Assembly: GCA_903813345.2 (NCBI GenBank) | Contig: CAIIXF020000002.1 | Span: forward strand, 22,212,455 to 22,276,454 | Direction: 5' to 3' | Source: Owenia fusiformis | Lineage: Eukaryota; Annelida; Polychaeta; Sabellida; Oweniidae | Length of the DNA stretch: 64,000 nt | Shown: piece after piece, positions 37,101 through 39,800 of the stretch | How the letters are laid out: every line of letters begins with the position of its first letter | Numbering within the stretch: the stretch's first letter is position 1 | Made by a program: the position numbers and the translations under genes | Notes under the pieces: model-generated | What the model was told of the DNA's origin: nothing | Databases searched by the model: none | What the model saw: only the letters and a program-made list of their open reading frames with translations

Positions 37101-39401
37101 GCTGAAATAATGTTCATCCAGTAGGTTTCTTTGTAGATAATGAAAATATATGTTAGTCTTGATGAAATATCCAAACTTAAATATATTTTGACACTGGTCG
37201 ATGATAGTTGAATAGCAGCAATATTTGTTTATACTAATCATCAATTTTTTTGTAAAAAAGTAATTGACAATGTCTTTTTAATTTGTCAGTTTACCCATAT
37301 ACAATTCAAGAATAAACAAATACATTAATTTTTGAGTCATAGTTATTTGCATTTAGAAATTATTTTAATTCAAAAGTCAAGTGTCCTTTGTTGTTTGAGA
37401 AAACACACATGAATGACGTCATATTTTGACAATTTTAAGTTCCCTTTTTATGTAGGAAACATTTGGCAATATGAAGTAAGTGGTTGAATTCAATATCTCA
37501 GTTTTAGGCCTCATGAGTCTGTGGGATTTGAATATTCAGCCTTGGTCTATAGGCAAGGTATAGGTTCTGGGTCAGTATAAAGATGGCAGCACCAACAGAA
37601 TCTAGTATTATCTTTTTCTCAAGAGAATATAAAAATAATTTCTTTTCTATCGACCTTAGCCTATGAGGCAAGGCATGGCTAGACATGAGGCATGTGAGCC
37701 AGCTGCTTTTGAGAGTCTTATGAAAGAAGTGGCTCAAGAACTTATAGCTCAATTAATACAGCATCAAACTTTGAATCTATAGGTCCTGGGTTCAATTCCC
37801 ACAGTGGGCATTGAATCTAGCACTCTTCCTTTCAAAATGTTTATATATCAGACAAATTTTATGTGCAATAAACCTGTGGCCTCTTGAAATGTATGGAGTT
37901 TCAGCCATGTTAATTTTAGGAAAATCAAATGTCAGGAGTACTAAATACAACGAGACAAACGTGTATTTCATGTCCCCCACCAATGGGTGATCCTAATGAT
38001 TTTTCATACTGAATGACCAACACTAATCAGTTGAGATTTCAAGACAGCCAAGATTTTAGGACCAAAAAAATAAAAAATAGCCTCCTTAACATTGCCCAGA
38101 ATGACCAAAAGCAAATTAGTTTGAGATTTTCATATAAAGAATCATCCCTGAAAATTTAAAATCGATCCTTGAAACAGTTCACCTGGAAACACATAGAAAA
38201 GATTTTACAAACAAGATTTACCCAGAATTCGCAAAAACTAATCAGTTTGAGATTTCCATCCAAAGAATTGTCCCTGAAATTGATATGGATCCTTAAAACG
38301 GTTTACCTGAAAAGGCACAGGCAAGACCTTACAGACAAGATTTTAGGATGGAAAATCCTAAATGGTCACCTTAACATTTACCGAGAATGTCCAAAAACTA
38401 CATTGTAATCAGCTTGAGATTTTAATATAAAGAATCACCCTGAAAATTGATCAGTGAAATGGTTTGCCTGAAAGCTCATCTAAGACTTTACAGCCAAGAT
38501 AAGTATGGAAAATGTTAAATGGCTATCTTAAAATTTACCCAGAATGCAAAAAAACTAATCAGCTCGAGATTTTTATACAAAGAAGCATCTGTTTGTTTGA
38601 ATTGCTTATTACATTGGAAGAATTGTTATTGTCACAGAAGAAAAAAAGGTACTATAAGGAAACTGTCGATGTAAAGTGCTCACCATAAATAAATGACACC
38701 TGAATTTTCTATCACCATTTCCAGGCCATTGTGATTTGAGACTTCATACTTTCCAATAATGTCTAGATATACATCCCTTAAGTTTTGTATATTTTACATT
38801 TTATATACTCTCATCCACTGATGTATAGCCTCTTGAAAATTCTCTTTTAACATGGGAAATCCTCACTTCAGCAAATGCAGGTGTCATTTATTTATGGTGA
38901 GCACTGTAGTTTAGATTTTTATCTTCATTCATCCTGGATGCACACCCAAGATTAATAGTATTTGGATGTTATTGTGAATTTGATTTGCTTAAAAATCACA
39001 GTTGTATACCCTAGAGGCACCGTCACGGGCACCATTGGGTCCTTTATACTGCATGGGCTTTCAAGAGAGGGATGTTATTAGAATGTAACTTATCCCCAAC
39101 ATATTGGGGAGTAGTGAAGTATACAAAACAGTATAGTGAATTTAGAAATCCCATAGTTGGTTAAGAATAACAGATTGTAATAAATAGCCTAAGCTTTGAA
39201 TATTTTTACAAAATTACACATCTATTATCGCCCACCTTCCAAAATCTGCAATTTTATCCATCATAATGTATGTATTACAGGGTAATCATGCAAAAACGAC
39301 GTATCGAGACATGTATCTACCTTCAGCCATAACAAATAAATTGTATAAATACCTGAACCTAGCACAATCACATCGTAATCTGTAGGTAGATCGTCCCCCA
39401 T
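1085..39401 (-). CDS. CHM: Rab escort protein (Rab geranylgeranyltransferase component A), 13 of its exons
   Basis: Rab escort proteins bind new Rab GTPases in the cytosol and present them to Rab geranylgeranyltransferase. They share the GDI fold. I joined 13 minus-strand exons: 39401-39353, 34432-34366, 32284-32212, 31974-31841, 31449-31005, 30639-30523, 30097-29977, 29567-29452, 28724-28618, 26642-26457, 7778-7718, 1545-1449 and 1171-1085. All junctions are GT/AG and the phases agree, giving about 553 residues without a stop. Family landmarks are [18 protein letters not shown] at the N-terminus, [67 protein letters not shown] and [10 protein letters not shown]. Exon 5 encodes an acidic low-complexity insert between conserved blocks. 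The vertebrate protein is about 650 residues, so the C-terminus is missing off the left edge. Identity rests on recalled family motifs and looks firm. Confidence 0.95.
1449..1545 (-). CDS. CHM: CHM exon 12
   Basis: Encodes [20 protein letters not shown] and 12 more residues ending ACPEGL, then one base. It is rich in His and Pro at first. Acceptor GTTTAG|ATCTCC, donor ATTGC|GTAAGT. Confidence 0.9.
1546..3096. other. intron sequence, no gene seen
   Basis: AT-rich intronic DNA. The only structure noticed is a degenerate repeat copy near 1890-1991 (CATTTGTTAGTGACA, then CATCCACAAAAAATTTGGAG, ending in GGAGGTGACATA). It matches copies near 26740-26860 and 30860-30960. Confidence 0.5.
3110..3330 (-). 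pseudogene. duplicated 3' fragment of the neighbouring GPCR gene
   Basis: A 62-codon open stretch (stop at 3127) copies the last exon part of the GPCR whose stop is at 3399. It keeps the TM7 motif [20 protein letters not shown] and the tail HIDMTI, with about ten substitutions. The 3' flanks also match (TTGACTTGGGGTTGA...), giving a tandem period of about 272 bp. No TM1-TM6 sequence precedes it, so it is a partial duplicate and not a working receptor. It could only matter as an alternative 3' end, which is unsupported here. Confidence 0.85.
3399..4595 (-). CDS. rhodopsin-class (class A) G-protein-coupled receptor, single exon
   Basis: A 398-residue plasma-membrane receptor; the ligand is unknown. 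The N-terminus has Asn-glycosylation sites (NLT, NIS, NNS, NAS). Class A landmarks are all present: Asn116 in TM1, Asp144 in TM2, Cys176 and Cys252 for the extracellular disulfide, DRY at 200-202, Trp228 in TM4, FWLPW at 330-334 in TM6 and NPWIY at 367-371 in TM7. The tail is short ([12 protein letters not shown]). The true start among several early Met codons is uncertain. The gene is intronless and lies inside an intron of the Rab escort protein gene on the same strand. A duplicated fragment of its 3' end follows 68 bp downstream. The motifs fit amine/adenosine/melatonin-like receptors in general, but no subfamily is claimed. Confidence 0.9.
   Translation of the reverse strand: MWIRMIMLWLIMSKDIVLMKEAKNLTMLDSSPRNFAPSGEFMNISEKYLDNTILTEVKMTPAMATANPDETATFNNSSFTNASLNLKGVRPKLGVTEMIIQTVLEFFIALVICLSNIVVLLAVWHQRSLHTVTNMFIVSLSISDLWMGFLASPLAIIENYIIPLIYGSHVQNKWLCAFKLFSLTTSAGGSLSSLFGIAVDRYIAVMRPMKYHTMMTRTRANVFICFMWLIVFSTSVLIFNPNVLMFEPQDLCQIDEVLNETHENSLKVFVALNFVSTSSLHVIVSLVALKHQKRITAELAVFNNNMAVAYRKGNRITKTIFLVMVVFVLFWLPWVILYSINLEEEPAWFTSLKNASVTLYASSSAVNPWIYAYRSKGIRQGMWNIIKCKWKQHIDMTI
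4633..6990. other. intron sequence, no gene seen
   Basis: AT-rich intronic DNA between the GPCR and a fold-back repeat. The short open frames here (the longest about 100 codons) resemble no family and have no good splice context. A short AAAATGGTCGCC patch near 6265 resembles the AAAATGGCC-type repeats elsewhere in the window. Confidence 0.45.
6998..7557. repeat. imperfect fold-back (inverted repeat) element
   Basis: The two halves are imperfect reverse complements. CAGTGCCATGGTACTTAACA near 6999 pairs with TGTTAAGTACCCTGGCAC near 7538. GACAAAACATGCTACATTTT near 7040 pairs with AAAATGCAGCATATTTTGTC near 7496. CAGAATCTTTTGAATTTTTC near 7258 pairs with GAAAAATTCAAAAGATTCTG near 7470. This is the form of a non-autonomous fold-back transposon. 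The open frames inside it are by-products. Confidence 0.7.
7718..7778 (-). CDS. CHM: CHM exon 11
   Basis: A 61-nt exon encoding [20 protein letters not shown] plus Q. It matches the QISRAVLITD block of REP. Acceptor TTTTTCAG|TCAG, donor GATCAG|GTAAGA. It follows a very long intron containing other genes. Confidence 0.93.
7779..8940. other. intron sequence, no gene seen
   Basis: AT-rich intronic DNA with a GATGGATGGACAGATGAATG-like simple patch at about 8080-8125. No coding region or known element is recognised. Confidence 0.45.
8949..9431. mobile_element. PIF/Harbinger-type MITE
   Basis: A 483-bp non-autonomous element. Its ends are inverted repeats, CACCCCAGTCACATTT and AAATGTGACTGGGGTG, flanked on both sides by TAA (8946-8948 and 9432-9434). 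A 3-bp TWA-type duplication is the hallmark of PIF/Harbinger elements. The subterminal parts are unusually GC-rich for this window and partly self-complementary (GGAGGCCGCG / GCGGCCTCCG, ACGGCGGCCGC). No transposase is present. Confidence 0.82.
9564..10943 (-). CDS. class A G-protein-coupled receptor with a repeated C-tail, single exon
   Basis: A 459-residue seven-helix receptor; the ligand is unknown. Landmarks are Asn68 (TM1), Asp96 (TM2), the Cys127/Cys203 disulfide pair, ERY at 151-153 in place of DRY, Trp179 (TM4) and NPWVY at 312-316 (TM7). TM6 has FWFSW at 271-275 and lacks the usual proline. The C-tail is odd. After residue 340 it carries three copies of a 42-residue (126-bp) unit starting at DQSN 342, 384 and 426, containing VDPxxAGRS and EEPGNITEL and rich in acidic residues and Ser/Thr. 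The third copy diverges at the end ([13 protein letters not shown]). The start at 10943 gives a plausible extracellular N-terminus with NMT. It is intronless, inside the 18.7-kb intron of the Rab escort protein gene and on the same strand. It is not closely related to the other two GPCRs here. Confidence 0.9.
   Translation of the reverse strand: MVLFMEKLLKQTSDGITKSLAETSTFSIEVKTNMTDIIRQPNKFLSTEIAIVLFILECIITVCTVLSNGLVFYINFKYKHQRTLTSLAIVSLAIVDFITGCGIPLDCVSSYLPTLIPTTDDLNNQMCFIKYLILQFSCQLSMLHLTLLMLERYVKLAFTDFYNAHVTKRTMLGALAILWLYQILATILPMTLGGYIWQPGIPCHMAYVFDKEIFQLTISQIGICLIIDVIVFIGTCSYIRRLNRIVEPSEIVNTSRDKYLTKTVCNMTVLFWFSWLQVFIVALFVKVDVKGGSSYAAVNISVLFALLNSLVNPWVYMLRNKEGRNIIYRLFGRQIETDVVRDQSNEIATVGASVDPKQAGRSIEEPGNITELKNIEEVMDVDRDQSNDIVTVYPSVDPNLAGRSIEEPGNITELRNIEEVMDVDRDQSNDIATVYPSVDPNLAGRSVVMPEDIELRYIR
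10944..11863. other. intron sequence, no gene seen
   Basis: Upstream flank of the GPCR gene. It contains AAAATGGC-type patches (near 11085 and 11725) like the dispersed repeats elsewhere. No coding region is recognised. Confidence 0.4.
11864..12578. mobile_element. non-autonomous DNA transposon with 15-bp TIRs
   Basis: The ends are perfect inverted repeats TGTGGGCGATAATAG and CTATTATCGCCCACA. A single further copy of this terminus (CTATTATCGCCCACC) lies near 39221. The interior is about 700 bp, with a region of internal complementarity (AACGGC/GCCGTT) near 12085-12130. It contains no transposase. The target duplication is not clear, so the superfamily is left open. Confidence 0.72.
12791..13115 (+). 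mobile_element. tRNA-derived SINE
   Basis: The head carries RNA polymerase III promoter boxes. The A box lies within TGTAGCTCAGCGGTAGCGCA (12795-12814) and the B box-like GGATTCGATCCC is at 12839-12850, spaced as in a tRNA. The acceptor stem cannot form (CCCGTGT against TTCAGGC), so this is not a working tRNA. About 250 bp of unrelated body follows, ending in an ACAAAATACAATACAAT tail. It is oriented on the plus strand. Confidence 0.75.
13120..14340. other. intron sequence, no gene seen
   Basis: AT-rich intronic DNA before a LINE. No coding region is recognised. Confidence 0.4.
14343..14880 (+). pseudogene. LINE (non-LTR retrotransposon), endonuclease end, 5' half of an interrupted copy
   Basis: An open stretch resembles the C-terminal part of an apurinic-type endonuclease domain and the linker before reverse transcriptase. 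It contains [20 protein letters not shown], then SCIDLVLTD and the SDHC motif. It stops where another element is inserted at 14881. The reverse-transcriptase half resumes at 16353. The upstream part of ORF2 and all of ORF1 are missing. Confidence 0.85.
14881..16352. mobile_element. element of 162-bp units inserted in the LINE
   Basis: The left end is TATGTCCCCACCAATGGGTG and the right end is a hairpin, TATGGCCCCACAC...GTGGTGGGGACATA (16323-16352). Between them about six copies of a 162-bp unit run head to tail. CCAAAATGG lies near 14969, 15117, 15279, 15441, 15603 and 15765. Each unit also has AATTTGAAATTGATC and AGACAAGATTTTAG. A (GGAC/AGAC)n microsatellite at 16250-16307 precedes the hairpin. 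Inserted into a LINE, the element is the younger of the two. No protein is encoded. Confidence 0.8.
16250..16307. repeat. tetranucleotide microsatellite (GGAC/AGAC)n
   Basis: Alternating GGAC and AGAC tetranucleotides just before the terminal hairpin of the surrounding element. A CCGT tetranucleotide run sits inside another element at 52540-52592. Confidence 0.9.
16353..18410 (+). pseudogene. LINE reverse transcriptase and C-terminal region, degenerate 3' half
   Basis: This is the continuation of the LINE begun at 14343. At 16455-16925 there is the start of the reverse transcriptase ([20 protein letters not shown]). At 17395-17549 there is the catalytic box in LIYINDF...[11 protein letters not shown]. 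At 17606-18169 comes [14 protein letters not shown], and then a C-terminal Cys/His region with CSCG and HFLLNC. Several frameshifts and stops separate these parts, so it is dead. The 3' end has AATAAA and a short A-run near 18400. It lies on the plus strand, antisense to the host gene. Confidence 0.9.
18411..20386. other. intron sequence with a lone transposon end
   Basis: Mostly featureless AT-rich DNA. At 19015-19055 GAGGGTTGATCATAAAGTTC followed by TCATAATATCTCTCC matches the terminal repeat of the MITE at 63079-63249, so this is one end of a related element. Upstream of the next gene there is a TATA-like TAATATAAAATG at 20283-20294. Confidence 0.5.
20387..21550 (+). CDS. unrecognised five-helix membrane protein, single exon
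   Basis: A 387-residue open frame. I do not recognise the family. Five hydrophobic segments are visible at about residues 8-30, 56-80, 84-108, 118-145 and 165-188. They are followed by a basic loop ([11 protein letters not shown]) between the fourth and fifth, and then a soluble C-terminal region of about 190 residues. That region has two close cysteines (LCDDC) and NxS/T sites (NNVS, HNVT). The last part ([14 protein letters not shown]) is weakly amphipathic. There is no homology to the class A receptors nearby. The gene is intronless, lies in the 18.7-kb CHM intron on the opposite strand, and is AT-rich like its surroundings. The long frame and its hydrophobic layout make it a likely real gene, perhaps lineage-specific. 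A possible AATAAA lies near 21953. Confidence 0.7.
   Translation: MAKCPKIWLLNGFVYILMILDVLANLYDVLTLDPSSTVTDLTSRKISSCGGIDFKAWMIFPIIYRMFIVLVLNCAFHWICSSFEFWVIGWFMFPYFLSIGTIHYFIMICHEVIYKVNSLLYIQLFIALFTSTFKVLILGYILYQIRRRYYVNKKLYEKLIKRYKVTYAMYIVAYIWLITVTGLSLLTIDYPKAVMEHLDKFELYFVKKGAINNGNKMSNNVSMAEDWTNGAYIIPRKDILHISGLEVVKSEDNFIDVTITCHNVTIYDIPKEFNKLCDDCNDEINIHYQLIVADTKAFYKKPVIHYYITIRSLNGPNLQWRYLDMLDTYYDIYVLLQNKDPALDIHTKQDAVFYRPPSDQIKLIESYATCTRKFFGWLNSVEESDTQ
21551..22081. other. 3' flank of membrane-protein gene
   Basis: AT-rich DNA with no recognised coding region. It probably contains the 3' UTR of the gene ending at 21550. Confidence 0.4.
22082..23329 (-). mobile_element. Tc1/mariner-type transposon with 287-bp TIRs
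   Basis: A 1248-bp element flanked by TA on both sides (22080-22081 and 23330-23331). Its ends are TCGGGTGTCCC and GGGACACCCGA. The inverted repeats are very long, 22082-22368 and 23043-23329 (287 bp each), and differ by only scattered changes. The internal 0.7 kb carries the C-terminal part of a transposase. The TA duplication and the DDD-type transposase place it in the IS630/Tc1/mariner superfamily. Confidence 0.92.
22298..23040 (-). pseudogene. truncated, frameshifted Tc1/mariner-type transposase
   Basis: Minus-strand remains of a DDE/DDD transposase. The first catalytic Asp is in [11 protein letters not shown] (near 23010), the second in [11 protein letters not shown] (near 22710) and the third in [12 protein letters not shown] (near 22610). 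The second and third are separated by 32 residues. A frameshift near 22865 separates the first motif from the other two. The N-terminal helix-turn-helix DNA-binding part is absent, since the long terminal repeat begins straight upstream. The copy cannot move itself. Confidence 0.88.
23332..24180 (+). pseudogene. decayed LINE 3' remnant
   Basis: Around 23715-23990 a frame-broken stretch reads [11 protein letters not shown] followed by [10 protein letters not shown] and further residues. This is the C-x-x-C...H-x-x-x-x-C pattern found at the end of LINE ORF2 proteins (compare the copies ending at 18169 and 32561). The rest of this interval shows nothing recognisable. Confidence 0.5.
24185..25445. 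repeat. AGGTCA-rich interspersed repeat
   Basis: Starts with GGAGGCCCTTCAAGGGGCC and ends near AGGGCCTCCGTAAG, which are weakly inverted. Inside, about 400-bp related blocks repeat (for example ATTAGAACTCAAAAACTGAA near 24802 and ATTGGACCTCAAAAACTGAA near 25226). They are full of AGGTCA/TGACCT motifs, including AGGTCAAAGGTCAAGGTCA near 25056. A reverse-oriented copy of part of it lies near 63590-63690. No protein is encoded. Confidence 0.65.
25581..25782. repeat. 101-bp tandem duplication
   Basis: Two head-to-tail copies, starting ATCAAAATAT at 25581 and 25682. They share AAATTCCATCCCTTCAGA and GGACAATTTGATATTTTAAC with few differences, so the duplication is fairly recent. Confidence 0.9.
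25850..26364. repeat. degenerate AAAATGGC-type repeat region
   Basis: Several TTTATGAAAAATGGCAG patches (about 25880, 26017 and a weaker one near 26150) alternate with TCATTTTGG-like and ATCATAAATTACA-like segments. It appears to be a decayed tandem element and leads into the palindrome at 26365. Confidence 0.5.
26365..26392. repeat. palindromic transposon terminus
   Basis: A near-perfect hairpin, TATGTCACCAC at the left and GTGGTGACATA at the right with a short T-rich loop. The same palindrome occurs at 26834, 34151 and 55945. Confidence 0.85.
26457..26642 (-). CDS. CHM: CHM exon 10
   Basis: Encodes [20 protein letters not shown] and 42 more residues. The start corresponds to the R.CAVFGG.Y.L motif that continues from exon 9. 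It is followed upstream in the genome (lower coordinates) by the 18.7-kb intron. Confidence 0.94.
26740..26860. repeat. repeat copy ending in palindromic terminus
   Basis: Contains CATTTATTACAGATGCCAAA, ATCCACAAAAAAGTTGGAGA and the hairpin TATGTCACCA...TGGTGACATA (26834-26860). Related copies are at 1890-1991 and 30860-30960. Confidence 0.75.
27180..28355. repeat. 162-bp tandem array (AAAATGGCC family)
   Basis: Head-to-tail units of 162 bp. CCAAAATGG lies near 27573, 27735, 27897, 28059 and 28221, with an older degenerate copy near 27212. Units share CTAATCAGTTCTAAACTTTC, AACATCCCTGAGAATTTC and AGACAAGATTTTAGGACGG. It is the same family as the element at 14881-16352. It lies in the intron between CHM exons 9 and 10. 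Confidence 0.9.
28618..28724 (-). CDS. CHM: CHM exon 9
   Basis: Encodes 35 residues including [20 protein letters not shown] and QCFC, then two bases of Arg. This is the most diagnostic REP/GDI block, with the G.YG.TPFL.P.YG.GE.PQ signature. Donor TGTAG|GTGAGT. Confidence 0.95.
29452..29567 (-). CDS. CHM: CHM exon 8
   Basis: Encodes [20 protein letters not shown] and a further 19 residues (to LKE), a helical region of the GDI-like fold. Acceptor TTCTACAG|GTCACG, donor AAAGAG|GTATGT. Confidence 0.92.
29977..30097 (-). CDS. CHM: CHM exon 7
   Basis: Encodes [20 protein letters not shown] followed by [13 protein letters not shown]. This is the PCSRADVF...EKR.LMKFL block typical of REP. Acceptor ATTACAG|ACTCCC, donor GAAG|GTAAAT. 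Confidence 0.94.
30523..30639 (-). CDS. CHM: CHM exon 6
   Basis: Encodes 39 residues, starting [20 protein letters not shown], in phase 0 at both ends. This is the LLYSRG...L...SNVSRYxEFK block found in Rab escort proteins and GDIs. Donor AAGATG|GTATGC. Confidence 0.93.
30860..30965. repeat. interspersed repeat fragment
   Basis: Contains CATTTGTTACAGATGCCGTC, then internal near-repeats (CTGAACACCAAACACC, CTGAATGCCAAACACC) and CATCCACAAAAAAGTTG. It matches the copies at 1890-1991 and 26740-26860 and sits just downstream of CHM exon 5. Confidence 0.7.
31005..31449 (-). CDS. CHM: CHM exon 5, acidic insert
   Basis: A 445-nt exon encoding a long Asp/Glu/Asn/Lys-rich low-complexity stretch. It ends in the conserved [11 protein letters not shown], which begins the next folded block. 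Donor CAAAG|GTGGGT. The insert is probably disordered (inference from composition). Confidence 0.88.
31841..31974 (-). CDS. CHM: CHM exon 4
   Basis: Acceptor TTATTTTAG|GGGAC, donor ATAAG|GTAACT. It encodes 44 residues, charged and poorly conserved, matching the variable region before the acidic insert. Phase agrees on both sides. Confidence 0.82.
32212..32284 (-). CDS. CHM: CHM exon 3
   Basis: Acceptor TATTTCAG|GAATG, donor CATTCT|GTAAGT. It encodes [18 protein letters not shown] and a short tail, the NxYYGG-like REP motif after the first helix. It ends in phase 0. Confidence 0.92.
32390..33185 (-). pseudogene. 5'-truncated LINE copy (C-terminal ORF2 region)
   Basis: A 207-codon minus-strand frame (33184-32561) encodes the end of a LINE ORF2. 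It contains [33 protein letters not shown] and a Cys/His cluster with CQCG and HVVFSC. It belongs to the same broad family as the copy ending at 18169. Reverse transcriptase is missing, as expected from 5' truncation. The 5' break at 33185 coincides exactly with the terminus of another repeat. It lies in the CHM intron between exons 2 and 3. Confidence 0.85.
33186..33430 (-). repeat. fragment of the GGAGGGATATAGGGAACGCC-end element
   Basis: GGCGTTCCCTATATCCCTCC followed by ATTCGATGGGA is the reverse complement of the left end of the element at 52503. It is followed by AAAATGGCAGCC-type sequence, as in that element. It is an incomplete, inverted copy. Confidence 0.75.
33431..34150. other. intron sequence, no gene seen
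   Basis: AT-rich intronic DNA with no recognised feature before the palindrome at 34151. Confidence 0.4.
34151..34177. repeat. palindromic transposon terminus
   Basis: Hairpin TATGTCACCAC...GTGGTGACATA with a short CTTCTG-type loop, as at 26365, 26834 and 55945. It lies in CHM intron 2. Confidence 0.85.
34366..34432 (-). CDS. CHM: CHM exon 2
   Basis: Acceptor TTACAG|GTATGTC, donor GACAG|GTATTTG. It encodes [20 protein letters not shown] followed by ID and two bases of an Arg codon. This is the conserved Gly-rich helix region of the GDI/REP fold. Confidence 0.92.
34433..35783. other. CHM intron 1, no gene seen
   Basis: AT-rich intronic DNA. A pair of inverted segments lies near 34620-34690 and 34760-34815 (AGTATCATTACATTGTCT... 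against ...AGACAATGTAACGATACT), suggesting a decayed fold-back repeat. No coding region is seen. Confidence 0.45.
35792..36628. mobile_element. hAT-type MITE
   Basis: An 837-bp element with perfect 15-bp terminal inverted repeats TAGGGATCCCACGAT and ATCGTGGGATCCCTA. It is flanked by a perfect 8-bp target duplication ATGTGAAT (35784-35791 and 36629-36636). Subterminal DNA is rich in ATCGAT and TATCGAATCG motifs. An 8-bp duplication fits the hAT superfamily. No transposase is present. It contains a C-run at about 36489-36500. Confidence 0.92.
36637..37735. other. CHM intron 1, no gene seen
   Basis: AT-rich intronic DNA. GGCAGTTCAAAGCTTCTATAAA is almost exactly doubled near 37000-37045, a 23-bp tandem duplication. 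Confidence 0.45.
37740..37812 (+). repeat. tRNA-like SINE head remnant
   Basis: An A-box-like TATAGCTCAATTAATACAGC and a B-box-like GGGTTCAATTCCC are spaced as in a tRNA, with a TGGG/CCCA T-stem around a 7-base loop. The acceptor stem does not pair, so it is a tRNA-derived repeat remnant or a dead tRNA. Confidence 0.5.
37970..38600. repeat. decayed copy of the 162-bp-unit element
   Basis: Starts with ATGTCCCCCACCAATGGGTG, matching the left end of the element at 14881. It continues with degenerate units containing AAGATTTTAGGA, ACATTTACCGAGAATG and AAAACTAATCAG. The right-hand hairpin is missing. Confidence 0.75.
38640..39352. other. start of CHM intron 1
   Basis: An inverted pair flanks 38680-38910 (GTGCTCACCATAAATAAATG against CATTTATTTATGGTGAGCAC), a fold-back repeat of about 230 bp. 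A lone CTATTATCGCCCACC terminus at 39221 matches the element at 11864-12578. No coding sequence is seen. Confidence 0.55.
39353..39401 (-). CDS. CHM: CHM exon 1 (start codon)
   Basis: The ATG lies at 39401-39399 and the exon encodes [16 protein letters not shown] plus the first base of a Gly codon, then a donor CAG|GTATTT. It forms the first beta strand of the dinucleotide-fold-like GDI domain. The start matches the usual REP start, with an acidic stretch and then a DVIVIG-type strand. Confidence 0.9.
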
Positions 39402-39629
39402 TTTTGATTTTTCGCCAATGAGTAATGGTGACGTCATTCAAAACATTGGCATGTGCTTGGGGACCGTTCATTATTGCAGTACATCTTTTCGGATTTTAGA
39501 CCATCATTTTAGATACATTTCGATATTTTTACCATTTAAAATTAATCTTCAAACAGTGTTTTGAAATAATTGCTACTTCAATATTAGTTTAGTGCCACAA
39601 ACGCTGTGTTTTTAATTTATGATTCTTGA

Positions 39630-39668
39630 ACAAGTTGATTGGGTCACGTGAGTACACGGAAGTCGGGG
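39630..39668. promoter_or_regulatory. probable bidirectional promoter motifs
   Basis: Between the divergent CHM start (39401) and the plus-strand first exon lie an inverted CCAAT box (GATTGG at 39636-39641), GTCACGTGAG (39643-39652) and CGGAAGT (39657-39663). The second fits the E-box/CLEAR-type site bound by MiT/TFE and USF factors. The third fits an ETS site. Their spacing just upstream of a spliced 5' exon is typical of a TATA-less housekeeping promoter. Use by both genes is inferred. Confidence 0.55.
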
Positions 39669-39679
39669 TTTCCAACAAA

Positions 39680-39800
39680 TTTTCAAACTTTTATCTTTAC
39701 TTGTATTTTTATCATTTGATGGTCCATCTAGATGATTTTAAGGATTTAGTTTCTGCTGATATAACTGAAAGAGCACGCTGAATTCCATCAGTGACAATTT
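39680..39800 (+). other. likely 5' UTR exon of the plus-strand gene
   Basis: A non-coding stretch ends in a strong donor ACAATTT|GTAAGTACAT at 39800/39801. It lies downstream of the CCAAT/CACGTG/ETS cluster. The next plus-strand acceptor with an ATG follows at 41872. The 5' boundary is a guess. Confidence 0.4.
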
